This document shows positions 50,521 through 59,200 of a DNA stretch of 64,000 nucleotides, piece by piece. The position numbers and the translations under genes are program-made. The DNA is from a virus, in IMG/VR virus record IMGVR_UViG_3300030106_005205, positions 1-64,000 of that record, one strand, 5' to 3'. Below the pieces are notes generated by a model, which was not told where the DNA came from, searched no databases, and was given only the letters and a program-made list of their open reading frames with translations. Within the stretch, counting starts at the first letter, position 1. Each line of letters opens with the position of its first letter.

Positions 50521-50521
50521 A

Positions 50522-51607
50522 TTAATCTCCAGTTACACTAAATGCACCAAGATCACCACCATTTAAGGTAATATTCTTTAGCAAAATTTTATTCTGGCTT
50601 GACATAGAGCAGCTAGCACATTGATGAGCCCCAATATCCCAGTTCATATATCCAGTCGTATCTCTGTCTACTCCATCTATATCTTTTTGAACATCATTTG
50701 ATGTTCCTATATTTTGGCCTTTTCTGAGTGCGGGCGAACCATTTTTTAAATGTAAATCTTCTGAGCCCTGTGTCCTTGAAACATAAATTCTAGGAGTGAC
50801 TGCATTTGTTATTGAGTTAGCACCAAAAGCAGTTGAGTCGCTAGATAAATTATAGTTGCTCGAACTTCCTGTCTGCTGTTTAAAATCAAAATCGCATCCA
50901 GTTATTATTGTATTCGTATAGACTCCATTAAATCCGCCATAAGAACTTGCGGTAGGAGTGTCATCATACATATTATGTATAGTCAAATTTTTGTATACTG
51001 CACTTGAGTGAGAATAAAGAGCCTGAACCCTACCATTTGAACTAGAACCTGTAGCTGTTTTACCACAATTAAATATCATTGTATTCTGTATAGTTGAGCC
51101 ATTCGTAGTAGTAGTTCCAAAAACGTAGAATGTCTTATTTCCTGCACCAGCATGAACTATGTTATTAATAAGACACCTAGACATTATAGTGCAGCTTACA
51201 CCAAGTCCAATTATAGCAACATTCGTATCAGTGGATATGGTGATATCTGCAAACTCAAGATCTTCTATTTTCACCAAGTTGCTACCATATGTCCCTTGAT
51301 CATAAGAGACTTTGAATATTGGCGAATAAGTAGAAAAAGAACCTGTATATGAAATTTTTACTCCAGAGTCAGGAGTTCCATCATGCTTGTGTGCAGAATT
51401 TGCCTTAAGTGTTATTGAGGTAAGCCCAAAGGCAGGGCCTGTATCATCTATATCAAAGGACTCATCAAAAACGCCATCACTGTAACATTCTCCAACTGCT
51501 TGGTCTCCAGAGGAGTATATCCCAGCATTAGAAAGATCAGCCTCCCAAGCTGATATTGTACTGTAGTCCCTTGAATTTGTTCCTATTGATTTTGTTACTG
51601 TTGCCAT
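50522..51607 (-). CDS. beta-helix-like fibre protein, cassette copy A
   Basis: A 361-residue protein. The start VTKSIGTNSRDYSTISAWEA followed by DLSNAGIYSSG is typical of phage proteins of the parallel beta-helix group. The middle has repeating Ser/Thr/Asn/Ile turns (TIQNTMIFNCGKT, YKNLTIHNMYDD), and a fixed end reads GYMNWDIGAHQCAS. It corresponds to the 54079-55476 product, which shares the start and the DIGAHQ end. Probably a head or tail fibre component that contacts the surface or host glycans. It overlaps its partner gene by one base. Confidence 0.65.
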   Translation of the reverse strand: MATVTKSIGTNSRDYSTISAWEADLSNAGIYSSGDQAVGECYSDGVFDESFDIDDTGPAFGLTSITLKANSAHKHDGTPDSGVKISYTGSFSTYSPIFKVSYDQGTYGSNLVKIEDLEFADITISTDTNVAIIGLGVSCTIMSRCLINNIVHAGAGNKTFYVFGTTTTNGSTIQNTMIFNCGKTATGSSSNGRVQALYSHSSAVYKNLTIHNMYDDTPTASSYGGFNGVYTNTIITGCDFDFKQQTGSSSNYNLSSDSTAFGANSITNAVTPRIYVSRTQGSEDLHLKNGSPALRKGQNIGTSNDVQKDIDGVDRDTTGYMNWDIGAHQCASCSMSSQNKILLKNITLNGGDLGAFSVTGD

Positions 51608-52431
51608 TATAAGAGACCTTCTGAAACTTTATCATAAGTCAAAATATCGATATGTTCTCTTTCTTCCATTGGTTTTCTGCAATCACAAGAAACATTGGGA
51701 TTTCTAAGATCATCTACAGAATTTGCAAGCTCGTTAGACAAGTCCCAATAGGGTACAAACCACTTTCTTTTTGCTAATATGACAGGCGAATAATCATCAG
51801 ATACTTCATCCGGAGGATCTTGAATCGCTGGTAACGCTCTAGTATGTACCGTATCTCCAGATAATTCAACTCTGCTAAATGAGTCTCCATTGTAACTACG
51901 ACCAGAAGTGTTTATGCAAGCAAAGTGCAGCTTTTCAAGCTCTGTAAAAGGCCAAGAAAAATGATCTGCTTTTAGATAGTCTGTATGGGTTTCAATGTCG
52001 TTCCATATAGCATCTAAATCAATGTCCGATCTAGGCTGGCCATACCAAATTTCAGAACCTGCAGAACCAAATATGCAGTGCTTTGGATTTCTCAATCTTC
52101 TAGAAAGATATGCATGAGCATCTATATATTCACCTTTGTCATTTGAAGATTTTGATAATGTATCCTGTTCATTAGTTATTAGATTAGTTCTTAGAACAGT
52201 GTCTAATGTTACTCTCTCAAATTTATAAAGATTAGTTTTTTCTTTATACTTCATCAATAAAGAATTATTCTGCCTTAAACCCGTAGTTAGATCAAGAGGG
52301 AAGTTACCTATATCACACTTTTGTGCGGCATGACAGCTATGTATGCGTTCGATTGAAAATGCCTGAACGACATCTCCATCCTTATAGGAGTTATCTCCCG
52401 GATTCGAATTTATCTTTACTATTAATTCCAT
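51607..52431 (-). CDS. partner protein of the beta-helix gene, cassette copy A
   Basis: A 274-residue protein whose relative is the 55476-56285 product. Shared points are NPGDNSYKDGDVVQAF near the start, KYKEKTNLYKFERV, VLRTNLITNEQDTLS, IFGSAGSEIWYGQP, IWNDIETHTDYL and AKRKWFVPYWDLSNELA. The family is unknown. Because it always precedes the beta-helix gene here, it may attach the fibre to the capsid or act as its chaperone. It overlaps the beta-helix gene start by one base and follows the small 97-residue gene by 10 nt. Confidence 0.6.
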   Translation of the reverse strand: MELIVKINSNPGDNSYKDGDVVQAFSIERIHSCHAAQKCDIGNFPLDLTTGLRQNNSLLMKYKEKTNLYKFERVTLDTVLRTNLITNEQDTLSKSSNDKGEYIDAHAYLSRRLRNPKHCIFGSAGSEIWYGQPRSDIDLDAIWNDIETHTDYLKADHFSWPFTELEKLHFACINTSGRSYNGDSFSRVELSGDTVHTRALPAIQDPPDEVSDDYSPVILAKRKWFVPYWDLSNELANSVDDLRNPNVSCDCRKPMEEREHIDILTYDKVSEGLL

Positions 52432-52441
52432 TAGGAAGTTT

Positions 52442-52735
52442 CTAAATTAACATAAAATGAATAGTTGCTGTTGAGCTAGAAGTTATTGCATATACTTCAC
52501 TAGCATGAAAAATAGGGATAACAACAGTGTCTCCTGCTTGAAGAGGATATCCATCTGTTGTTGATGCAGATGTTCCTGCAGTTACCGTATCATCTCCAAT
52601 ATATACAACAACTGTATTGTTTGGATCAGCTACAACTTGGATACCTTTTTTGGCAACCTCTGAAGTACTTCCGATCTGTGAACGAGTAGTTCCAACATCA
52701 TTTTTACTTCCTGTTGCAAAATTATTAACCGGCAT
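52442..52735 (-). CDS. small virion protein, paralogue of 674-967
   Basis: A 97-residue protein aligned with the 674-967 product: NFATGSK, KKGIQVVADPNN, VYIGDDTVTAGT and DGYPLQAGDTVVIPI. The all-beta pattern suggests a small decoration or fibre-linked domain. It lies 2 nt after another small gene and 10 nt before the cassette A partner gene. The presence of one member in each strand's structural block suggests ancient duplication and separation. Confidence 0.65.
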   Translation of the reverse strand: MPVNNFATGSKNDVGTTRSQIGSTSEVAKKGIQVVADPNNTVVVYIGDDTVTAGTSASTTDGYPLQAGDTVVIPIFHASEVYAITSSSTATIHFMLI

Positions 52736-52737
52736 TG

Positions 52738-52935
52738 TTACTTGCCTCCAAAATCAAATCTATTGGTATATTTAGTGATTACTGTGCCTGTAGCAGGAAG
52801 ATTACTAACGTAAGTATCAATAGTATAGTTATCGCCAAGCACACCGCTACCGGCACCTTCCGGACCATTAACAACAATTGTGCCTTCTTTATGCTCTGTC
52901 GCAGCACCTTTTGGCTGTGATAATATATCTGACAT
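52738..52935 (-). CDS. very small virion-region protein
   Basis: A 65-residue protein with a Gly/Thr/Val-rich composition (TIVVNGPEGAGSGVLGDNYT), no Cys and no motif I know. It may be a small decoration protein or a fibre plug. Its start has GGAGAC upstream. It is tightly placed between the connector gene and the 97-residue gene. Confidence 0.5.
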   Translation of the reverse strand: MSDILSQPKGAATEHKEGTIVVNGPEGAGSGVLGDNYTIDTYVSNLPATGTVITKYTNRFDFGGK

Positions 52936-52952
52936 TTTTAAAGTCTCCTAAA

Positions 52953-53489
52953 TTAAAGTCTTGAATCGTTTTCTGAATATCTTATTCTTTCACCAGAATC
53001 ATCTGTTGGTATAAAATCATTAGATGCAAATGGACTCATTACAGCACGAATAATCTTCTTGCCTTCATAACCAAAGTTATATTCGTATTTATATGTTTCG
53101 TAAGCTTTGCAAGGTCCTTCGTTTAGCAGGACAGAAAGTTGACCTCCATAGCCCGCTGTTTGAAGTGCTGCTGGGCCTAGTCTAGCAGATATTCCCTGAA
53201 CAAGAGCTGCATTTCTAAACGCCCCTTCATCTGCCATACAAGCAGCCTTAAGCACCATAAAAGAAATGAAGTCCTTACCATCTGCTTGATCGTCAGGACT
53301 AGGAGTTACTGTGTATGCTCCGACATCAACTACATAATCGCTACTGAAATTAATATCAATAGGCAAAAAATAAGCGCTTGTAATTAATAGATCCTCTAAT
53401 CTACTATTTGTGTAAGTATTTGTTCCATCACAACCAGCATCATTGAGCATGGTTCTTAACATAATTAAACTTGTATTCTGCCAACTCAT
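52953..53489 (-). CDS. putative head-tail connector (adaptor) protein
   Basis: A 178-residue protein. The N-terminal NTSLIMLRTMLNDAGCDGTN and YTNSRLEDLLITSAYFL form helices like those of gp6/gp15-type adaptors that bind under the portal. Later segments, DFISFMVLKAACMADEGAFR and ISARLGPAALQTAGYGGQ, support a helical protein. The C-terminus is a tail with EYNFGYEGKKIIRAVMSP. It sits upstream of the head closure and tail completion genes. Placement inside the fibre cassettes is unusual. Confidence 0.6.
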   Translation of the reverse strand: MSWQNTSLIMLRTMLNDAGCDGTNTYTNSRLEDLLITSAYFLPIDINFSSDYVVDVGAYTVTPSPDDQADGKDFISFMVLKAACMADEGAFRNAALVQGISARLGPAALQTAGYGGQLSVLLNEGPCKAYETYKYEYNFGYEGKKIIRAVMSPFASNDFIPTDDSGERIRYSENDSRL

Positions 53490-53494
53490 ATGTA

Positions 53495-53818
53495 TTACCT
53501 ATCTGATACGTAAAGTATACCATCACCTTCTAGTGTTGCCGATTCTGAAGTTCCAACAATAGCTTCAATTCTATAATTGTTACCAGTTGTTCCCCCAGAA
53601 ATCCAAAACGTTATTAAACTGTTTTTACTACTTGTAGCAGAACTTTCTATACCAGTAGTTCCAATCGTTAAATCTGTAGTTGTACCATCTATTTTTTCAG
53701 AGGATATTGAAGAAATAGACGTAACCGTTTCACTTGTAGCCAACAAATTATTAAATTCAATCGAAAATTTTCTATTCTCTGACGGTTGTTTACAAAGTCT
53801 TTCGCTAGCCGATGACAT
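53495..53818 (-). CDS. small beta-type virion protein
   Basis: A 107-residue protein. The Ser/Thr-rich beta pattern (ETVTSISSISSEKIDGTTTD) ends with LITFWISGGTTGNNYRIEAI, a form common in phage proteins that carry an Ig-like or fibre-tip fold. It has its own promoter candidate and an AAGGAGAA ribosome-binding site. It precedes the connector gene by 5 nt. The role in the capsid or neck is unknown. Confidence 0.5.
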   Translation of the reverse strand: MSSASERLCKQPSENRKFSIEFNNLLATSETVTSISSISSEKIDGTTTDLTIGTTGIESSATSSKNSLITFWISGGTTGNNYRIEAIVGTSESATLEGDGILYVSDR

Positions 53819-53849
53819 TAAATTCTCCTTAAAAAATAGTCTCTAATAA

Positions 53850-53878
53850 ATTATACACCGTAATCTAAGCAGTCCAAG
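53850..53878 (-). promoter_or_regulatory. promoter candidate before 53818
   Basis: On the minus strand TTGGAC, a 16-bp spacer and TATAAT (53855-53850) lie across the end of the upstream gene and the 46-nt spacer. The -10 is part of GGTGTATAAT, a motif shared with the tube-gene leader. A T run and AAGGAGAA follow. It would drive the connector, small virion and cassette A genes. Confidence 0.45.
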
Positions 53879-54068
53879 TCGTTTCGGAGCTATTTGTGCT
53901 CCATCTTGTTGGAGGCTTATTCGTAGAGTCATCCTCTGGAGGTAAAACCCAATTGGTGTTAGAGGCCTTAAGAGTCCAAGTTTCTATCTTTGCTTCTCTT
54001 GCTACTTCAAATGCTGTGAACTGAACATCTGAAAGTGGAAATTCTGATATGCTATGAAAACCTAACAT
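53865..54068 (-). CDS. small phage protein with MLGFxxISEFPLSD start
   Basis: A 67-residue protein starting MLGFHSISEFPLSD, a start I know from small conserved phage structural proteins. The rest is Trp/Thr/Ser-rich (WTLKASNTNWVLPPEDD). It lies 10 nt after the cassette B beta-helix gene, and its stop falls just before the 53818 gene promoter candidate. A fibre-associated role is inferred. Confidence 0.5.
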   Translation of the reverse strand: MLGFHSISEFPLSDVQFTAFEVAREAKIETWTLKASNTNWVLPPEDDSTNKPPTRWSTNSSETTWTA

Positions 54069-54078
54069 TATTGATCTC

Positions 54079-55476
54079 CTAAATATCTAAAAATATAATA
54101 AATGCTGGATTTGCAGTAGATGATGCAGTTCTTGTTACTTGATGAGCACCAATATCCCAATCTACATCTACACTATTTCTATCAAACTCCGTAATATCTA
54201 TATTCGCTTCTGACGATAAGTCTGTACCATTACCAGCCGCATCGGAATCACTTTTTATAAATAAACCACTTGCTGGATAACCCGCCTCAAAAGTATTTGC
54301 TGCCGTTTTACTAGTCTGTGCATTAGTTCCATTTGTGCTCGCTGTTGAGTCACTAGATAAACAAAAGTCGCAATCGGTTGACCCACCACTTCTGCGAAAG
54401 TCTACACTGTGTGATGCTGTACCTCCTCCAGCAGTATTTTCAGAGTCTATACCAATGCAGTTTTTTATATTGATCGTGCCATTAGTTCCCCAATAATAAG
54501 CAGTCGCATATTTGCTTGTACTGCCTGTTACTGTCATATCGTAAGAAGTATTATTATAGCATTTAACCGTAGCTCTACTTTGGTTCATATTGAATGCTGT
54601 TACATGGTCATCACTTTCTTGAAAATCATATAATATACAATTGAAAATGTGATGATACCCTCCACTTCCTCCTCTAAGTAGTATTCCATGTAGAGGGTCT
54701 GGCGTTTGGTTAGTACCCCAAGAGTGAATTAACATATGTTGGATGACTGCATTAATCTTTGTCTGAGTATTACTTGTTCCGGTCTGAATACAAATCCCAG
54801 TACTTGTAGAGCTGGACATATCAATCTCTATCCACTCAATAGTAAAGTTATCTATACTTAGATTATATATAGACTTGCTGGAGTCTCCGGGATTTGCATT
54901 TGGTTTATTAACAACCTTACCTGTTTGACCCTCTATTCCATGCTGTCTATCATCTTCATTTACTGTTAGTTTTATGCTATCATAAGTAGTTGAAGTATAA
55001 TTAAAAATAACGTTTTCTTCTGTAAAATCACTGTCGGCGTGCATCCAGCCAGTTAAATCATCATTAGCTGAGTAGAAGTTACTATTATTAAGGCCCGCTT
55101 CCCACTCTACTACAGTATCATAAGTCCTGCTGTATGTGTGTCCCGCTTTTACAATATCTCCATAATCGTCTGTATACTGTAAACTTGTAGGGTTTTGTGC
55201 GCCGTGTGATCCGCTATCTTCATACATCCATACAACTTCTACGGTGTTGCCAGATACTGATTTAACAAAATAATAAAAGGTTGTACCACTGTAGCTTGTA
55301 TTGTCAGTTATAGCAAGTTTGTCTCCAACACCAACATCTCCGGGTGAAGAGCCATAAGTCATACTCCATGGGCTAGAAAAGTTTCCAGCACCGGAGGCAC
55401 TAGCTGGAAGTTTAGAATCCCCATCTGCAATAGCTATATCAGATCTAGTTCCTATACTAGCATATACCTCTGCCAT
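54079..55476 (-). CDS. beta-helix-like fibre protein, cassette copy B
   Basis: A 465-residue protein, larger than copy A. The start EVYASIGTRSDIAIADG and YDTVVEWEAGLNNSNFYSAN recall copy A (SIGT... WEADLSNAGIYS). The middle has beta-helix turns (IDNFTIEWIEIDMSSS, YHHIFNCILYDFQ, NIKNCIGIDSENT), and it ends VDWDIGAHQV. An extra N-terminal beta region of about 90 residues is present. Probably a host- or surface-contacting fibre or tailspike-like protein. It overlaps its partner gene by one base. Confidence 0.65.
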   Translation of the reverse strand: MAEVYASIGTRSDIAIADGDSKLPASASGAGNFSSPWSMTYGSSPGDVGVGDKLAITDNTSYSGTTFYYFVKSVSGNTVEVVWMYEDSGSHGAQNPTSLQYTDDYGDIVKAGHTYSRTYDTVVEWEAGLNNSNFYSANDDLTGWMHADSDFTEENVIFNYTSTTYDSIKLTVNEDDRQHGIEGQTGKVVNKPNANPGDSSKSIYNLSIDNFTIEWIEIDMSSSTSTGICIQTGTSNTQTKINAVIQHMLIHSWGTNQTPDPLHGILLRGGSGGYHHIFNCILYDFQESDDHVTAFNMNQSRATVKCYNNTSYDMTVTGSTSKYATAYYWGTNGTINIKNCIGIDSENTAGGGTASHSVDFRRSGGSTDCDFCLSSDSTASTNGTNAQTSKTAANTFEAGYPASGLFIKSDSDAAGNGTDLSSEANIDITEFDRNSVDVDWDIGAHQVTRTASSTANPAFIIFLDI

Positions 55477-56285
55477 TATAATATATACTCCCCAAGATCT
55501 ACTTTGTCAAACATGATGTTGTCAAGCTTATTCTTTTCGGTTTGTTGGATATCCTGTCTAGGGTCTACAATCTTATTAAGATCCAAAACATCGTCAATAT
55601 CAATTGCTAACTCAGAATCCATATCTTTATATGGTATTTTCCATTGTCTTTTTGCTATTAGTGTAGTCTGGATAGTTTCATCATTCTCGTCTTCCCTAAC
55701 GACAATAGGAGAAGACCTATCGGACGCTGTGTGTTTAGAAATTTCTGTATAAGTACTATTCAAAAATCCTGTGCAATCCAATGCCAGCATTCTCTGTTTC
55801 ACTGTTGGTGTAAATTCCTTCCTCATGTTATTTTGCCTAAGATTGCCTGTGTGCTGCTCTATGTCGTCCCATATAGAGTGTATCTTAGTTGAGTCTCCAA
55901 ACAGTGGTAGCTTTTCCATATACCAAACTTCTCGACCCTGCTCAGTACCGAAAATAGTATGATTTGGAATAGATAATAATTTAGTTATAAATCTATACAG
56001 ATTAGTTGGCGAAATTGTTTCCTGCTCTTCAGTTAATAGGTTGGTCCTCAGCACTTGATTTGAATTAACCCTCTCACACTTGTATTTGTGGGTTTTTTGC
56101 TCGTACTTTTCTAGTAAAGTTCCAAAATCCCTCAGTCCGGCTGAATTATAACCAAATTTTTTAGGCAAACAGATATTCTGCCCTCTCTGTAAGAGAGTGT
56201 TTAAAAAAGGATAACAGCCGATCACATCTCCATCTTTATAGCCTAGTGGGTCTGGGCTATCACCTATATGAATTAACATATCCAT
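55476..56285 (-). CDS. partner protein of the beta-helix gene, cassette copy B
   Basis: A 269-residue relative of the 51607-52431 product. Matching segments are GYKDGDVIGCYPF, KYEQKTHKYKCERV, VLRTNLLTEEQETIS, TIFGTEQGREVWYME, IWDDIEQHTGNL and AKRQWKIPYKDMDSELA. Unknown fold, probably alpha/beta. Its conserved place before the beta-helix gene suggests an anchor or assembly partner. It starts directly after the large repeat fibre gene. Confidence 0.6.
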   Translation of the reverse strand: MDMLIHIGDSPDPLGYKDGDVIGCYPFLNTLLQRGQNICLPKKFGYNSAGLRDFGTLLEKYEQKTHKYKCERVNSNQVLRTNLLTEEQETISPTNLYRFITKLLSIPNHTIFGTEQGREVWYMEKLPLFGDSTKIHSIWDDIEQHTGNLRQNNMRKEFTPTVKQRMLALDCTGFLNSTYTEISKHTASDRSSPIVVREDENDETIQTTLIAKRQWKIPYKDMDSELAIDIDDVLDLNKIVDPRQDIQQTEKNKLDNIMFDKVDLGEYIL

Positions 56286-59200
56286 TTATATATTCTGTCC
56301 TATAATAAATCCATCGTAAGACCCGGATACAACACATAAGAAACCGAACACGTCTGTCTTGCTTGTTGTAGCTGTTAGCGTAGGAACAGTTCCTCCCGGC
56401 CATCTAACTCCTCCAAAGAATGAGACTGTACCTGTAGCAGTTGCATTCTGTGTAAGTCTCAAAACAAATTTTTGTCCAGCCGTTACATTTGTAAGGGTTA
56501 TATTGTTAAGCCCTTGATTCATACTATGGTGGAATGTTGAAGCTTGAGAAAGATCTAGATTACGAGTATCTCCGGGAGAAGATCCTGCTCCTGACTGCAT
56601 CGCAGATCTCACACCTGAAGTATCAACCATGCCAACGTTAATTCCATTGGTGGTCGTAGCCCCATTGTCTGTTACCGCGTCAAGGTTAACATCAGAAGCA
56701 AGTTTGCTTTCAGATATAGAGCCCGCAAGCATAGCGTTCGTTACGCCTCCGGGAGTTATATCTATAACCTTTGTGGCTCCAAGATCAACTTCTCCGCCAT
56801 TAGATAGACCGCTACCAGCTGTTATGGTAACAGAATCATTAGCTAATTTAGCATTAGAAACGCCAGCGTCTTTAATTTGTATAATGTCAGAGTTGAATTC
56901 TAACGTAGAGTTATCTAGTTTGACATCGAACTCAGTGCCATCAAGATTTAACCCAGAGCCAGCGGTATAAGTGTTGATGTTACCATTGATGACGCCAGAC
57001 ATATCATAGACCGCATTAGGGGTGACGGCTCTGTCAATCGTCCCATTTGTAATAGCATCTTGCAACTGAACAACACCAGTGCCGCTAGTCGTTGCTAAGA
57101 TAGCATCAAAAGTTACAGATGCCCCTAGTGCTACGACACCTCCATTGGTCAATCCCGTTCCGGCAGTTACTGTAACCCCAGTATTGGCTAGCTTGGCATT
57201 TGTGACACCGTCGTCCTTAATCTGTATAATGTCAGAGTTGAATTCCACCGTAGAATTATCTAGCTTGACATCGAACTCAGTGCCATCAAGATTCAACCCA
57301 GAACCGGCGGTGTAACTGTTGATGTTCCCGTTGATAACGCCAGACATATCGTAGACAGCGTTAGGCGTGACAGCCCTGTTTGTAGTCCCGTCTGTAACGG
57401 TGTCTTGCAACTGAACAACTCCCACAGCACTTGTACTGGCAGTGATTGCATCTACAGTCACGGATGCTCCTAGTGCTACGACGCCTCCATTGGTCAATCC
57501 CGTTCCGGCACTTACTGTAACCCCAGTATTGGCGAGTTTAGCATTTGTAACTCCATTATCTTTGATTCTTACTATATCAGAATTAACTTCAAGGGTAGAA
57601 TTGTCTGTTTGCACATTGAATGTTTTTGATGGGTCTTCATTCAATCCGGAGCCAGCATTATAAGTATTTGATACATCGTTACCACTAATAGTTACAGTGT
57701 TACTTGATGTATTATAACTTACTGTTGTGTTTCCGCCTCCAGTAAAATTAACTTGACCTCCAGCAGTGATAGCTTCTGAATTTAAGCCATCACTTACAGT
57801 CCAGCTAGTATACAATAATCCTGAAACGGTGTTAAGGTTTCCAGACACTCCTGTGATCTTAGCGGTGTTAATGTCAACCGAACCTGACACGTCTGCAAGT
57901 CTTGCTGTATTCGCTGCGATGTTCGTTGTATTGGTTGAGATACTCGACGTGTTGGTAGCAGCAGTCCCAGAAACCCCTGTGATCATAGCGGTGTTGATAT
58001 CCACAGAGCCTGAGACAGTCCCAAGCCTTGCTGTATTCGCTGCTATGTTCGTTACATTCGTTGTAATGTTCGTTGTGTTGGTAGCAGCGGTTCCAGAGAC
58101 CCCTGTGATCATAGCGGTGTTAATATCAACCGAACCTGACACATCCGCAAGTCTTGCTGTATTAGCTGCGATATTCGTTACATTACTTGCAATATCTGAG
58201 TCATTACTGGATATCTGAGTCTGTAAATGTCCAGATGCACCCGTTACGTAAGCCTGAGTTGCATAGCTTGACAGGTCTTGGTCTGCGCCACTGACTGTGA
58301 ATATGTTTGGAGACCCACTGGCAAAATCAACAGTTACATTGCCTGCTCCTGTTATCCTGACAGCCTGACCATTTGCAACACTAGAAGTATTCGCACTACC
58401 ATCTGTTGCTGTCCAGTACTCGTATCCGGCCTCTGAGCTAGGAGTATTAACAGTTAGAGTGTTTGTGCCCGTATCATAAGAAACAGTAGTTGCACCAGTT
58501 CCGGTAAACTTAACCTTTTCCGTTTTTGCGACGTTTTCTTGCACGGCTCCGGCAGAGATTATCCAGTGTCCATATAAGTCTCCAGAAGTGTTTGCTATAT
58601 TAGTAGCGTTATCAGCTGCAGTGCCAGATACCGTTCCTATCTTAGCTGTATTGATGTCTACAGATCCTGATACATCTGCAAGTCTTGTCGTGTTAGTTGA
58701 AATGTTCGTTACATTAGTTGATATATTCGTCGCATTAGTAGCAGCGGTGCCAGAAACCCCAGTAATCTTAGCAAGATTTATAGAAATGTCATTATCATTA
58801 GAAGTAATTTGGCTTTGCAAATGACCCGATGCGCCAGTTACGTAAGATTGAGTAGCGTAACTCGAAAGATCTTGGTCTGCTCCACTTATCGAGAAAGTAT
58901 TAGAGCTTGAATTATAAGTTACTGTGTTATTTCCAAGTCCAGTCCATATTACGGTCTGCCCACTAGATATTGTATCAGCAGACCCTCCAGCAGAGACATT
59001 AAAGTCGTAACCATCTCCACCTCCACCTGCGGAAGAACCACTGATTGTTACAACATTACTAGAATATGAAACCGAAGTGTTTCCAGCGCCAGTAAATGTA
59101 ATTTTTTCAGTAGTAGTTACATCTTCATCCGTAGCACCATCTGACAGTGTCCAGTACTGGTAGTTGTCCTTGGATGCAGCTACGCCCGAAACTCCTGTGA

